In this document: positions 1 to 8,016 of the stretch, in pieces
Layout: each line of letters begins with the position of its first letter
Numbering within the stretch: position 1 is the first letter of the stretch
Virus record (IMG/VR): IMGVR_UViG_3300027608_000021
Location: 19,150 to 83,149 of that record
Length of the DNA: 64,000 nt
Origin: a virus
Strand: one strand, 5' to 3'
Position numbers and translations under genes: made by a program
The notes under the pieces: generated by a model
Told to the model about the DNA's origin: nothing
The model's input: only the letters and a program-made list of their open reading frames with translations
The model's database searches: none

Positions 1-392
1 GATACAAGGCGGCTCTGCTTATATTAGCGAGGGCGGTCACAAACGAAAAAATTTTGCTTCGCAAAGTCAGGCTGCATTACCACGAAGACCAGTACTGCGC
101 GGACGCGGGGTTCGCCGAGGACTGGGACCACAAGATCACGCTATGCTCTGCCGACATTGATACGGCACTCCACGAGCTAGCCCACGTCGCCACGCACTCC
201 GAGCATTCGAAGCGTTGGGCAAAGTTGCTATTCCGACTGCACAAGAAGTACATGTCACCAATCCAGTGCCAACGCTGGGACTTGCGGGTTGCCCGCGACT
301 ACCCCACCGCAGCACGGTACTATAAGCGGCGCTACAAGCGGGAACCAAGCCCGTTTACCAAGCGCCAGAAACAAGAGACACCAGATGTCTGA
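1..392 (+). CDS. Zincin-like metalloprotease, 5' end cut by window edge
   Basis: The reading frame is open from base 3, and its upstream codons (YKAALLILARAV) match the second copy at 55239-55709 (YKPALLIMARAV). The gene therefore starts left of the window, and the TTG at 54 is not its true start. The visible part holds HELAH followed by a further His and Trp (HSKRW), the HExxH pattern of SprT/WLM-type zinc peptidases. That family assignment comes from the motif only. The C-terminus is very basic (YYKRRYKR). The stop overlaps the next start by 8 bases, so it is translated with the terminase genes. Its role is unknown; processing of a virion or host protein is a guess. Confidence 0.7.
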   Translation, partial: YKAALLILARAVTNEKILLRKVRLHYHEDQYCADAGFAEDWDHKITLCSADIDTALHELAHVATHSEHSKRWAKLLFRLHKKYMSPIQCQRWDLRVARDYPTAARYYKRRYKREPSPFTKRQKQETPDV

Positions 393-942
393 TGAGACGA
401 TCGTTTCAAAAACCCAGGGTCAGCTCCGTCGTGGGCGACCATCTGGGGCACGAAATAAGCCAAAGCTTGATACCCACCAGCTCAACGAGCTGAAGGACAA
501 GATTGGCAGGTTCCTCCCGCAGGCAGACTGGAACTACCTCGCAGGCGTGCTCGAGGGTACGGATAAGCCAATTCTTGAAAAAGATTTGGACATCTTCCTA
601 ACCCTCCAGCTTAAAGCCCTCTTGCCACAACTGGCGCAAGAGATTGAGGGTGGACAGCTGACAAAGGAGGCGACACAGCGCTCGAGCACCATCAAAGAAC
701 TTCTCGCGTTGCGATTCCAAATGGAAAAGCATGAGAAGGGCGAAGATACGCCGAATGCCGTGACGTTTATACAAAATGTCTTTGAATCCCGTGGAATTGA
801 TCAAGCCCGTCTCGCAACTCTCGCAGGAGGATTTGGCGGGTCTATTGAAGGTATCTCCCGCCCTGTACCTAGAACTGCTGACGCAGACGAAGGGACAGCC
901 GACGATACTGGAACCCTACCAAGTGAACTTCCTGAACGATAG
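385..942 (+). CDS. terS: Probable small terminase subunit (TerS)
   Basis: 185 residues. I chose ATG 385 (MSDETIV) because the second copy starts identically and it overlaps the upstream stop. The N-terminus carries an AT-hook-like basic patch (RRGRPSGARNKPK, residues about 14-26), followed by a helical body. The call rests on its position directly upstream of terL, its size and the DNA-binding patch; no signature motif is visible. TerS normally recognises packaging-start DNA and feeds it to TerL. The last 55 codons overlap the terL frame, and the final 30 residues diverge strongly from the second copy while the first 150 are nearly identical. Confidence 0.6.
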   Translation: MSDETIVSKTQGQLRRGRPSGARNKPKLDTHQLNELKDKIGRFLPQADWNYLAGVLEGTDKPILEKDLDIFLTLQLKALLPQLAQEIEGGQLTKEATQRSSTIKELLALRFQMEKHEKGEDTPNAVTFIQNVFESRGIDQARLATLAGGFGGSIEGISRPVPRTADADEGTADDTGTLPSELPER

Positions 943-2197
943 GAGTAAATTCCGACTCGTTGCTAAGTCACGACAGATTGGCTTCTCCTACATCATTTCT
1001 GGAGAAGGACTTCATAACATCTCTACCTCTGCTGGCAAGAAGGTCAACTACGTTTCCATCAATCAGAAGGAAGCGTCGGACAAGATCAGCTACGCCAAGC
1101 AGTTCTACTACTCTATCCCAGAGCAGTCTGGATTCAGGGCTCCCGTCTACACGTCGGCAGAGTTTGAGTTCAGCCTGCACAACCACCCTAATACTTCATA
1201 CATGATTAGCCAGCCCGCATCTGCTGCGGTCCGTGGTGGCGAGAAAGATGTCTACTTCGATGAGTTCGCGTTTATTCGTGATGCTCGCAAGTTGTACGAC
1301 GCTGCCATCCCTGCGACCACACGAGGCAATGGGCGACTGACCGTTGTATCTACACCTCTCGGACAAAGCGGTCTCTTCTTTGAGATGGCGAACGATCGGT
1401 CTCGCTACCCAGAATACTCAGTGCACATTGTGCCCTGGTGGGAATGCTCTATCATGTCCATCGATCCGTCCGAGAGTACGGCGCTTGCGCCAGACTTCGA
1501 TACCGACCAGCGCGTTAAGCGTTGGGGCACGGAATCGATTAAGTCAATTTACAATAACATGGGTCTCGACGCGTTCCAGCAGGAGTACGAGTGCTCCTTC
1601 GCGGATGAGTCGGTCAACTTTTACCCATGGGGTTTGATTGTTAACTGTGTAGACGACGAACTAAATCAGAAGGATTACGATCCTGCCCTCAACTACGTCA
1701 TAGGCATTGACATTGCTAAGAAGATTGACAAGACCGTAGTAACGGTTGCAACTGTCGATGAAGATACTGGCAACATTACAATCCACAAGACATTTGAGAC
1801 ACAGGATGATTATAGCAAACAAGTTGAATTCTTTAACAAGCTTATTGCAGACATTAAGCCTAACCGAGTTACCGTTGATGCTACTGGCGTTGGCGGTGTT
1901 ATTGCGGAACAGCTAGTCCAAAAGCATGGTGGGATCATTGAGGCTGTGACCTTTACGAACTCCAACAAAGAACGCTGGGCAACCACGTTCAAAGGTGACA
2001 TGCAGATGGGCAAGATCCGTTTTCCACGGAAGCGAGAACTTCTTGCAGAGATCCACGCGATTGAGCGCAAGAAGACTGAGGCTGGGAACTACCAGTTTAA
2101 GGCACGCTCTGATGCGCACGACGACTATTTCTGGTCGGCGATGCTCGCAATCTACGGCATGGGTCGCAAGGCTCCTGCTATCAACTTCGCATGGTAA
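776..2197 (+). CDS. terL: Large terminase subunit (ATPase/nuclease)
   Basis: 473 residues from ATG 776. The ATPase half has a degenerate Walker A (AKSRQIGFSY, about 61-70), Walker B (DVYFDEFAF, about 159-167) and the coupling motif VVSTPLG (about 190). The RNase H-like nuclease half has IGIDIAKK (about 309), VTVDATGVGG (about 366) and HDDYFW (about 448). It drives headful or site-specific DNA packaging at the portal. The start is uncertain: ATG 776 has no Shine-Dalgarno site, while AGGAGG at 825-830 precedes in-frame TTG codons at 833 and 845. Protein conservation between the two copies only becomes strong from SQLSQEDLAGLL onward, which favours a later start. Confidence 0.93.
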   Translation: MSLNPVELIKPVSQLSQEDLAGLLKVSPALYLELLTQTKGQPTILEPYQVNFLNDRSKFRLVAKSRQIGFSYIISGEGLHNISTSAGKKVNYVSINQKEASDKISYAKQFYYSIPEQSGFRAPVYTSAEFEFSLHNHPNTSYMISQPASAAVRGGEKDVYFDEFAFIRDARKLYDAAIPATTRGNGRLTVVSTPLGQSGLFFEMANDRSRYPEYSVHIVPWWECSIMSIDPSESTALAPDFDTDQRVKRWGTESIKSIYNNMGLDAFQQEYECSFADESVNFYPWGLIVNCVDDELNQKDYDPALNYVIGIDIAKKIDKTVVTVATVDEDTGNITIHKTFETQDDYSKQVEFFNKLIADIKPNRVTVDATGVGGVIAEQLVQKHGGIIEAVTFTNSNKERWATTFKGDMQMGKIRFPRKRELLAEIHAIERKKTEAGNYQFKARSDAHDDYFWSAMLAIYGMGRKAPAINFAW

Positions 2198-2221
2198 TTA
2201 GTCATAGGAATAACATCCCAT

Positions 2222-2285
2222 GACGGGCTGCTACTAAGCATTGCAAAGATGCAGGGTAACGGTCGAGCGCGTGGCTCCCCCCGTC
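2222..2285 (+). ncRNA. Conserved structured RNA element between terL and portal
   Basis: This non-coding block recurs at 57513-57579. GACGGG (2222-2227) pairs with CCCGTC (2280-2285), and CTGC (2228-2231) can pair with GCAG (2251-2254). GAGC-GCGTG-GCTC (2265-2277) forms a hairpin whose stem is GAGAC/GTCTC in the second copy with the loop GCGTG unchanged, which is a compensatory change. There is no U-tract, so it does not look like a simple terminator. The function is unknown; it could be a packaging-related RNA, a processing site or a translational control element for the downstream zinc-ribbon/portal pair. Confidence 0.55.
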
Positions 2286-2314
2286 CTCATCCCTAATAGA
2301 ACAGAAGGTGCAAG

Positions 2315-2524
2315 ATGCCGAATTCGGTGAAGTGCGCGCACTGCGGCTCACTCTTCGGTATCGAAGGTGAGGACGGAGTACTGCGGATTAAGTTTAAGGA
2401 TCTCTATCGAGAGATTGAAGGTCGAGTCAGCGGTCCATGTCGCAAGTGTGCAATGACTGTTGTATGGCCCAATGAAGATGTAATCCTCATTGCAAAGAAG
2501 ACGAAGGAGGAAAGCCGTGGCTAA
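2315..2524 (+). CDS. Small zinc-ribbon protein (Com-like)
   Basis: 69 residues with two Cys pairs (CAHCGS near residue 7 and CRKCAM near 42), a compact zinc ribbon. ATG 2315 follows AGAAGGTG. In size and layout it resembles the zinc-finger Com regulator of Mu-like phages, but sequence identity to Com is not claimed. It overlaps the portal start by 8 bases, so the two are translationally coupled. The two copies in the window are identical or nearly so at protein level. Confidence 0.7.
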   Translation: MPNSVKCAHCGSLFGIEGEDGVLRIKFKDLYREIEGRVSGPCRKCAMTVVWPNEDVILIAKKTKEESRG

Positions 2525-3812
2525 CATCGAGCGAATCCCCGTAACTCGTTCAACAACTCCACCTCGCATTGAGGGGAGCCAAAGCCGTGAGACACCATTT
2601 AAGTCTCACTCAACGTACACGCGAATGTACAAGCAGCACCCAATTGTCCGTGCTGTTATTGACAAGATTTCGCGTACTGCAGTAGCAACTGGCTATCAAC
2701 TTGTTTCAGTTGATTCAGCTGAAGATCTTAATGATGCTAATGCAAAGAAAATTGATCTGACTTTCCGTCGGTCAAAAATCATTTCTCTGCTTCGCCAGAC
2801 CTACCAAGATCTTTTGATCTATGGTGATGCGTTCTGGTATATCCTCCCAGCGCGTGATGGCGTTCCTTTTCGATTCTATCGAATTGCGCCACAGCAAGTT
2901 AACTTGGTTATTGATACTGAAACTCGTGAAGTAACAAGCTACATTACTCGTGATCCAAAGAATGGACGCGAAGTTCAGTACAATCCAGACGAGTTCTTGC
3001 ACTTTAAGATCGCCGACCCTGACAACGACTTTTATGGGCTAAGCCCACTTGAGTCTCTTGGTTCAACGGTTGCGCAGGATCTATTTGCGCAAACCTACAA
3101 CGAAGCGTTCTTTGCCAACTCAGCCCAGACAGGCATTGTCTTCAATATGAAGAATGCCTCGAAGGAAGAAGTTGAGCGCAACCGAGAGTTCCTTAAGAAG
3201 GAATACACGTCTGCTGCAAATGCACATAAACCGCTCTTGCTTGAAGGCGACGTAGAAGTCAGCAAGTCCGTTTCTTCTCCTGCAGAGATGCAGTTTATTG
3301 AAGGACGACGACAGTTGACTATGGAGATCCTTGCGGTCTTTGATCTGCCGTACACCAAGCTCGGCGGAAGCTCTGAAAGCGCTAACCGATCCCAGAGCTC
3401 TGAAAACGATAAGACGTATCGTACTGAGACAATTCAACCGTTGCAATCAATTGTTGAAGAGATCATTAACGAGAACCTGCTACTCACAACCTTTGGTATT
3501 GACGACGTGCTTTTTGAGCACAAGGAAGTTGATACTCGAGACGAAGAGACGCAGATGAAGTTGTATATTGATGGAATGACACACGGGATCTACGATCTCA
3601 ACTACATCCGAAACCTTATTGGCGTTGCGCCAACTGAGGGCGGAGACGTTGCATTCTTCCAGACTTCGACTGGCTTGGTTCCAGTTTCTGAGGCGCTTGC
3701 TCCACGAGCAACCACACCTCAGGTAACAGAACAGCCTGGAGAAATATCAGCTCCACTTGATACAAACAATCCGACCCCTGCAATTGGAGGCACAGATGGA
3801 GAACCAGCCTGA
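2517..3812 (+). CDS. HK97-family portal protein
   Basis: 431 residues from GTG 2517, preceded by AAGGAGG at 2504-2510. An upstream in-frame start at 2490 would lie inside the previous gene and lacks a ribosome site. Recognisable portal features include GDAFWYILPARDG, the FLHFK...DNDFYGLSPL stretch, and a C-terminal part (LPYTKLGG...SANRSQSSEND) typical of HK97-type portals. The portal forms the dodecameric ring for DNA entry and head-tail connection. The C-terminal 40 residues are Pro/Thr-rich and differ most from the second copy (422 residues). Confidence 0.92.
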   Translation: MANIERIPVTRSTTPPRIEGSQSRETPFKSHSTYTRMYKQHPIVRAVIDKISRTAVATGYQLVSVDSAEDLNDANAKKIDLTFRRSKIISLLRQTYQDLLIYGDAFWYILPARDGVPFRFYRIAPQQVNLVIDTETREVTSYITRDPKNGREVQYNPDEFLHFKIADPDNDFYGLSPLESLGSTVAQDLFAQTYNEAFFANSAQTGIVFNMKNASKEEVERNREFLKKEYTSAANAHKPLLLEGDVEVSKSVSSPAEMQFIEGRRQLTMEILAVFDLPYTKLGGSSESANRSQSSENDKTYRTETIQPLQSIVEEIINENLLLTTFGIDDVLFEHKEVDTRDEETQMKLYIDGMTHGIYDLNYIRNLIGVAPTEGGDVAFFQTSTGLVPVSEALAPRATTPQVTEQPGEISAPLDTNNPTPAIGGTDGEPA

Positions 3813-5625
3813 CCTCCAGCGAGCAGATTCCTACAGTCCTCCAGAGGGCGTTCGTGCAGCTGCAAGGCGTGCATTGAAGTGGATCGAAGAGGGTAAGGCT
3901 GGAGACGGCTTTACTGACGTAGGTCGAAAGCGCGCAGCTGATCTTGCTCGAGGGGCTTCAATGTCACTTGAGACGATCAACCGAATGAAATCGTTCTTTG
4001 CTCGTCATGAAGTTGACAAGAAGGCTACTGGTTTCAGCTCAGGTGAAGAGGGTTATCCCTCACCAGGTCGAGTGGCTTGGGATGCTTGGGGTGGAGATCC
4101 TGGAAAGTCTTGGGCAAATAGTATTGCTACAGAGAAATCTGAAGGCAATGAAGAGCGCGCAATTCTTGGTGAGGTAACAGAGGGCAGTTTTGTCAGCTGG
4201 AACTCACCTACTGGTGTTGCAAACGGTCGCGTAGAGCACGTAATGCCTAACGGCGTTTACGGTTTGCCAGATTCTAACTTTGCACTTCAGGCTACGCCAG
4301 AAGATCCAGCATTGGGCATAAGAATTTATGTACCAGCTGGTGGAGGCTGGGTTGAGACTGAAGCAATGATCGGAAAGAAACTTTCCGAAGTCACAAAGAT
4401 CTCGCCGCTCTACACACCTAGGCAACGATCTGAGGAGCAAATAATGACAACTAACAGCTGGAAGATCACTATCCCAGTCGATCGTGCCGAAGAGCAGGAT
4501 GGCGGGCTGTTCCTCTATGGACAGGCATCAGGTCCCGAGCGAGATTCTCATGGGACTGAGATGGACCCCACTGCGATTCAGGACTTCGCGGATCAGATTG
4601 TATCTCGCGTATCTGATAGTGATCCACTACCTTACTTAGACCATCACATGAAAGATGGTGTCCTCCGCGAACTTGGAGAAGTTGTGGATGGATCTGTTTC
4701 TAGCGACTATAGGTTGAACATCAAAGTTCGCCTACACCCAGATAACCCTGCAGCGGCGTATCTACATAGCCGAATTAAGCAAGGTAAAAAGTATGGGATG
4801 TCGATCGCTGGAGATGGTGTCCAGTACCGCATGATTGATGACCCCTCCTCTGGAGAAAAGGTTATCCGATTCCTCAAGATTAAGTTGAAGGAAATTAGTA
4901 ACACGACGCGCCCCTCGTGGGTACCGTCGTTCGGCACTGTACTCGCTCGCTCTATTGAGGGCGAGGAGATTGGAGAAAATATGGCAGAAGAGCTCGTTAA
5001 GAGCGACGCAACCGAAGTGGTTGATAACGTCGTAGCAAATGAGTCTGCGGAACCCGTTGCCGCTCAGGTGACCGAGCAGACCGAAACCCCCGTCGTTGAC
5101 GTACCTGTTGCTGACGCTGCACCTGCAGCTGAAGTGGCTCCCGCTGTGGAGGCTGCGCCTGTTGAGGCTGCTGCTCCCGATGAGGAGAACGGTGAAGTCG
5201 AGCGTGCACGTATCGCCAAGCGCGATGCGCAAAAGCTCGTCGATGCGTTCAATGCGCTAAAGGGGCATCTCGAGACGCTCGGGGTATTTGAGCCCGACGC
5301 ACCGCAGACTGCAGAAGAGGCACCAGTCGCTAAGACTGAAGATGCTACTGCAGATGAGAATGTGGACTTTAATGGAGTTTCGGTTCGCCGCGACCTCGTT
5401 GAGGCTATTACCGCCTTTGTCACCTCTAAGGTTGACGAGAGCACGGCAGTCCTCCGCGAGACAGTCGAGAAGCAGGCTGAATACATCAAGAAGCTCGAAG
5501 AGCTTCCTGCTGGCAAGTTGCCTGCTGCCGTTGTCCGCGAAAAGTTTGAGACTGGACTTCCAGACCTCGGCTCAATGAGCAATGAGGATAAGTTGAAGTA
5601 CGCTCTCGGTAATATCTACAAGTAA
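3796..5625 (+). CDS. Prohead protease with N-terminal helical domain and C-terminal scaffold
   Basis: 609 residues from ATG 3796 (GGAGG at 3786-3790); an earlier in-frame ATG at 3757 lies inside portal. Three parts are visible. Residues about 8-110 contain SYSPPEGVRAAARRAL and GYPSPGRVAWDAWGG, a helical domain often joined to phage head proteins. Residues about 217-385 are protease-like, with DHHMKDGVLRELGEV (His), GKKYGMSIAG (Ser) and WVPSFG, consistent with an S78/XkdF-type prohead protease. Residues about 396-609 are an Ala/Glu/Val-rich, coiled-coil-prone scaffold. The assembly arrangement resembles lambda C/Nu3. Two well-placed internal starts are annotated separately. Confidence 0.85.
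   Translation: MENQPDLQRADSYSPPEGVRAAARRALKWIEEGKAGDGFTDVGRKRAADLARGASMSLETINRMKSFFARHEVDKKATGFSSGEEGYPSPGRVAWDAWGGDPGKSWANSIATEKSEGNEERAILGEVTEGSFVSWNSPTGVANGRVEHVMPNGVYGLPDSNFALQATPEDPALGIRIYVPAGGGWVETEAMIGKKLSEVTKISPLYTPRQRSEEQIMTTNSWKITIPVDRAEEQDGGLFLYGQASGPERDSHGTEMDPTAIQDFADQIVSRVSDSDPLPYLDHHMKDGVLRELGEVVDGSVSSDYRLNIKVRLHPDNPAAAYLHSRIKQGKKYGMSIAGDGVQYRMIDDPSSGEKVIRFLKIKLKEISNTTRPSWVPSFGTVLARSIEGEEIGENMAEELVKSDATEVVDNVVANESAEPVAAQVTEQTETPVVDVPVADAAPAAEVAPAVEAAPVEAAAPDEENGEVERARIAKRDAQKLVDAFNALKGHLETLGVFEPDAPQTAEEAPVAKTEDATADENVDFNGVSVRRDLVEAITAFVTSKVDESTAVLRETVEKQAEYIKKLEELPAGKLPAAVVREKFETGLPDLGSMSNEDKLKYALGNIYK
4444..5625 (+). CDS. Possible internal translation product: protease plus scaffold
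   Basis: In-frame ATG 4444 (MTTNSWKITIPVDR) is preceded by TGAGGAGC with 7-base spacing. The second copy keeps both the site and the ATG (59711) although the DNA just upstream has diverged. The product would be 393 residues, starting exactly at the protease domain. The point where the two copies become nearly identical also falls here. Expression is inferred, not shown. Confidence 0.4.
   Translation: MTTNSWKITIPVDRAEEQDGGLFLYGQASGPERDSHGTEMDPTAIQDFADQIVSRVSDSDPLPYLDHHMKDGVLRELGEVVDGSVSSDYRLNIKVRLHPDNPAAAYLHSRIKQGKKYGMSIAGDGVQYRMIDDPSSGEKVIRFLKIKLKEISNTTRPSWVPSFGTVLARSIEGEEIGENMAEELVKSDATEVVDNVVANESAEPVAAQVTEQTETPVVDVPVADAAPAAEVAPAVEAAPVEAAAPDEENGEVERARIAKRDAQKLVDAFNALKGHLETLGVFEPDAPQTAEEAPVAKTEDATADENVDFNGVSVRRDLVEAITAFVTSKVDESTAVLRETVEKQAEYIKKLEELPAGKLPAAVVREKFETGLPDLGSMSNEDKLKYALGNIYK
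4981..5625 (+). CDS. Possible nested scaffolding protein (Nu3-like internal start)
   Basis: In-frame ATG 4981 (MAEELVKSDATEV) follows GGCGAGGAGATTGGAG with good spacing, conserved at 60248 in the second copy. The 214-residue product would be the Ala/Val/Glu-rich scaffold alone, by analogy with lambda Nu3, which is made from an internal start inside the protease gene. Confidence 0.45.
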   Translation: MAEELVKSDATEVVDNVVANESAEPVAAQVTEQTETPVVDVPVADAAPAAEVAPAVEAAPVEAAAPDEENGEVERARIAKRDAQKLVDAFNALKGHLETLGVFEPDAPQTAEEAPVAKTEDATADENVDFNGVSVRRDLVEAITAFVTSKVDESTAVLRETVEKQAEYIKKLEELPAGKLPAAVVREKFETGLPDLGSMSNEDKLKYALGNIYK

Positions 5626-5646
5626 TAATAATTAAGGAGACTTTCA

Positions 5647-6522
5647 ATGGCTGACATTGAGCGAGCTCTTAGCACGTCCGTCGCATCTACTGGTGCATAC
5701 CTCCTCCCAGAGGTAGTCGATCCAGTAATCCGCGATTACGTTGCCAAGGCTACACCTGTTCTTAGCGTTGTAACGCGTGTAAACTGGCCTACACAGACCT
5801 ATTACATCCGCAAGCGAAGCGGGCTTCCTACGGCTGCATTCAGCACCGATGGTGGTTCACTTCCAAGCGCTTCAAGCTCGACCTACGCTAAGGTCGCAAA
5901 GACCGTCAAGTACCTGTACACCCGTGGAGAAGTCACTGGTCCGCTTATTGCGGCTGCTGGTGGTGTTGTCAACGCGTTGCAGGAAGAGATTCGCGTCCAC
6001 TCGGGCGTGATTGCTGAGCGACTCGCTACGGCGATTTGCACAGGCGACGGAACCGAAGATACCAACTCTGGTATCATCGGCATCAAGCATCAGATCAATA
6101 CTTCGACCCCTGGCGATGAGGGTGGTACGACGGACGCTTCGGCTGCCGCTCTCACCCTTGCCATGTTGGACAAGGCTCTTGACGACACGAAGGGCGAGGC
6201 TGACGTTATCATGACGAGCCGCGCAGTTCGACGCAAGATCAGTGCCCTTCTTCAGGGTCAGCAGCGCTTCCTCGACCGAGTTGAGGTTGGCGCTGGCTTC
6301 CGCGTTCTTTCGTACGACGGCGTGCCGATCGTTACGGATGACCACTACGAGGAGAACGAGATTCTCGTCTTCCGACGTGCTGACGCGAAGCTTATCGTGA
6401 ACCAGGACTTCACGATGGAAATGCTTGCTAAGACCAAGGACGCTGAAGACTTCTACATCAAGGGGTACTTCGGTTTCGCTCTTGAGGGTCGCCCTGTGCG
6501 CCTCAAGAACTTCACGATCTAA
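5647..6522 (+). CDS. Major capsid protein, HK97 fold
   Basis: 291 residues; TAAGGAGA precedes ATG 5647. The N-terminal part (LLPEVVDPVIRDYVAKATP), a middle GDGTEDTNSGIIGI stretch and the C-terminal DDHYEENEILVFRRAD / LEGRPVRLKNF pattern fit HK97-fold coat proteins. There is no large N-terminal delta domain, in keeping with a separate scaffold. The second copy differs at one residue (Ile to Leu near 239) and by only a few silent bases, far fewer than its neighbours. It lies directly downstream of the scaffold, as usual. Confidence 0.93.
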   Translation: MADIERALSTSVASTGAYLLPEVVDPVIRDYVAKATPVLSVVTRVNWPTQTYYIRKRSGLPTAAFSTDGGSLPSASSSTYAKVAKTVKYLYTRGEVTGPLIAAAGGVVNALQEEIRVHSGVIAERLATAICTGDGTEDTNSGIIGIKHQINTSTPGDEGGTTDASAAALTLAMLDKALDDTKGEADVIMTSRAVRRKISALLQGQQRFLDRVEVGAGFRVLSYDGVPIVTDDHYEENEILVFRRADAKLIVNQDFTMEMLAKTKDAEDFYIKGYFGFALEGRPVRLKNFTI

Positions 6523-6548
6523 TTTTTTAGCGTGAACTAGGTGATGCT

Positions 6549-6574
6549 AGGGGGGTGGAGAAATCCATCCCCCT
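6549..6574 (+). other. Strong GAAA-tetraloop hairpin after the capsid gene
   Basis: An 11-bp stem (6549-6559 with 6564-6574, one G-T wobble) is closed by a GAAA tetraloop, 27 bases after the capsid stop. No T-tract follows, so it probably acts as a 3' mRNA stabiliser, pause or processing site and not as an efficient terminator. It is conserved at 61816-61841. Confidence 0.75.
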
Positions 6575-6598
6575 ACCACACCACACAGAAGGAGGCAC

Positions 6599-6838
6599 AT
6601 GATGCCAAAGGCTAAGAAAGCTAGTATTGAGTTTATTACAGAAGATCTCGACAAGAGTCCAGCACAGGACCGAGAAGGTTTCATCAAGATGCTTTCACCA
6701 GAAAACTGGGAAAAAGTAAATTGCCTTGAAACGTTCTATGACGGAGAGGTCGAAGTAGTAGATGGGGTCGCCTACATTCCAGCTGAAAATACCCATTGGG
6801 TTAATCGGATGCGAATGAATGGGTATGAAGTAGCATGA
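6599..6838 (+). CDS. Small acidic head-cluster protein of unknown function
   Basis: 79 residues. AAGGAGG precedes two consecutive ATG codons (6599, 6602). It has no recognised domain; the central part is acidic and the C-terminus (ENTHWVNRMRMNGYEVA) is well kept in the second copy. Its stop overlaps the glycosyltransferase start (ATGA), so the two are coupled. It could be a head accessory or a partner of the glycosyltransferase. Confidence 0.75.
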   Translation: MMPKAKKASIEFITEDLDKSPAQDREGFIKMLSPENWEKVNCLETFYDGEVEVVDGVAYIPAENTHWVNRMRMNGYEVA

Positions 6839-8016
6839 AGATCCTCATGATCGGTGATTCACCGTTTGTTAAAACTGGTTTTGGAATCGTCAACTCAGTC
6901 GCTGTAGAGCACTTGAAGTCTGTCGGTCATCAGCTGGTGGTCATTGGAGGTCAAGATACGCAGAAGCGTGATCTTGGAAAAGGACATCACTACTATCCAA
7001 TTGAGTCAATTCAAAAAGACGCAATCGGATGGAAGAACGTTTCAATCACGCTGAAGAAGCACAAGATTGATGCGGTACATATCATCGCAGATCCAGCAAC
7101 AGTAGTTATGTGGCTACTCCGCAGGGATCTAATCAAGCTCCCGATTACGGTATACATGCCGATTGAAGGTGCTCCGATGAACTACAACTGGGTTCAGGTG
7201 CTTCAACAGACACCGAACTTGAAGATTATTACTTGCTCTCAATATGGCGTGGATGAACTCAAGCGAAATGGACTTGATTCAACAATGGCATATCATGGAG
7301 TATCAGATGACTTCTATCAGTATGAGCCAGAACACCGACGCTTCCTTCGGGAGTCCGTTGGTTGGGACGACAAGTTTGTCGTTATGAATGTTGCTCAAAA
7401 TGTTGAGCGTAAGCAGTGGCCTCGGCTATTCGAGGCGATTAAGATTGTAGCTTATAAGCACCCGCAAGTGGTGCTCTACGCGCACACCGTGCCGTTTGAT
7501 AACTACCATCTTGGTGGACACGATCTCCCTCAGCTTGCTCACCAACTCGAAATTGTGGATAACGTGCTCTTCTCTGGAAAGCACGCAAAGCACAATGACG
7601 CAGTTGCACTTACTTCCCATAACTATCCTGGTCTTGTTGATCTCTACAACATGGCTGACTGCTTTGTCCTGCCTTCGCAGGTGGAGGGATTTGGTCTCCC
7701 ACTTGTTGAGGCAATGGCATGTGGTCTCCCTGTTGCACACACAAACTACGGCGCTGGAGCTGAAGTTGTTGGTGAAGCTGGAGTACTGATCGAGCCGCAC
7801 GACTGGGTAGTCAATAAGAGTCACAGCCGATACGCGAATCTCAGCCCAGAGTCAATTGCGGCAGAGATTGAAAAAATGTTCGTAAGCCCTTCGTTGCGAG
7901 AGCAGCTTCGAGCCAAAGGAACACAGCGTGCAAAGCAGTTCTCATGGGAAGGCTACCGAACAGCGTTGTGGAGGGCATTTAATGGCGAAGTTAAGACCCT
8001 TTCTAAAAACAACTAA
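6835..8016 (+). CDS. GT-B family 4-like glycosyltransferase
   Basis: 393 residues. The N-terminal Rossmann half starts MKILMIGDSPF with a Gly-rich loop (KTGFGIVNS). The C-terminal half contains NVAQNVERKQWPRL, a DLYNMADCFVLPS strand and EGFGLPLVEAMACG (about 283-296), the E-x7-E nucleotide-sugar motif of GT4 enzymes. It should transfer a sugar from an activated donor; the acceptor is not visible. Its position between capsid and connector genes, conserved in both copies, suggests glycosylation of virion proteins. A role in modifying host surface or DNA is less likely from this context. Confidence 0.88.
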   Translation: MKILMIGDSPFVKTGFGIVNSVAVEHLKSVGHQLVVIGGQDTQKRDLGKGHHYYPIESIQKDAIGWKNVSITLKKHKIDAVHIIADPATVVMWLLRRDLIKLPITVYMPIEGAPMNYNWVQVLQQTPNLKIITCSQYGVDELKRNGLDSTMAYHGVSDDFYQYEPEHRRFLRESVGWDDKFVVMNVAQNVERKQWPRLFEAIKIVAYKHPQVVLYAHTVPFDNYHLGGHDLPQLAHQLEIVDNVLFSGKHAKHNDAVALTSHNYPGLVDLYNMADCFVLPSQVEGFGLPLVEAMACGLPVAHTNYGAGAEVVGEAGVLIEPHDWVVNKSHSRYANLSPESIAAEIEKMFVSPSLREQLRAKGTQRAKQFSWEGYRTALWRAFNGEVKTLSKNN

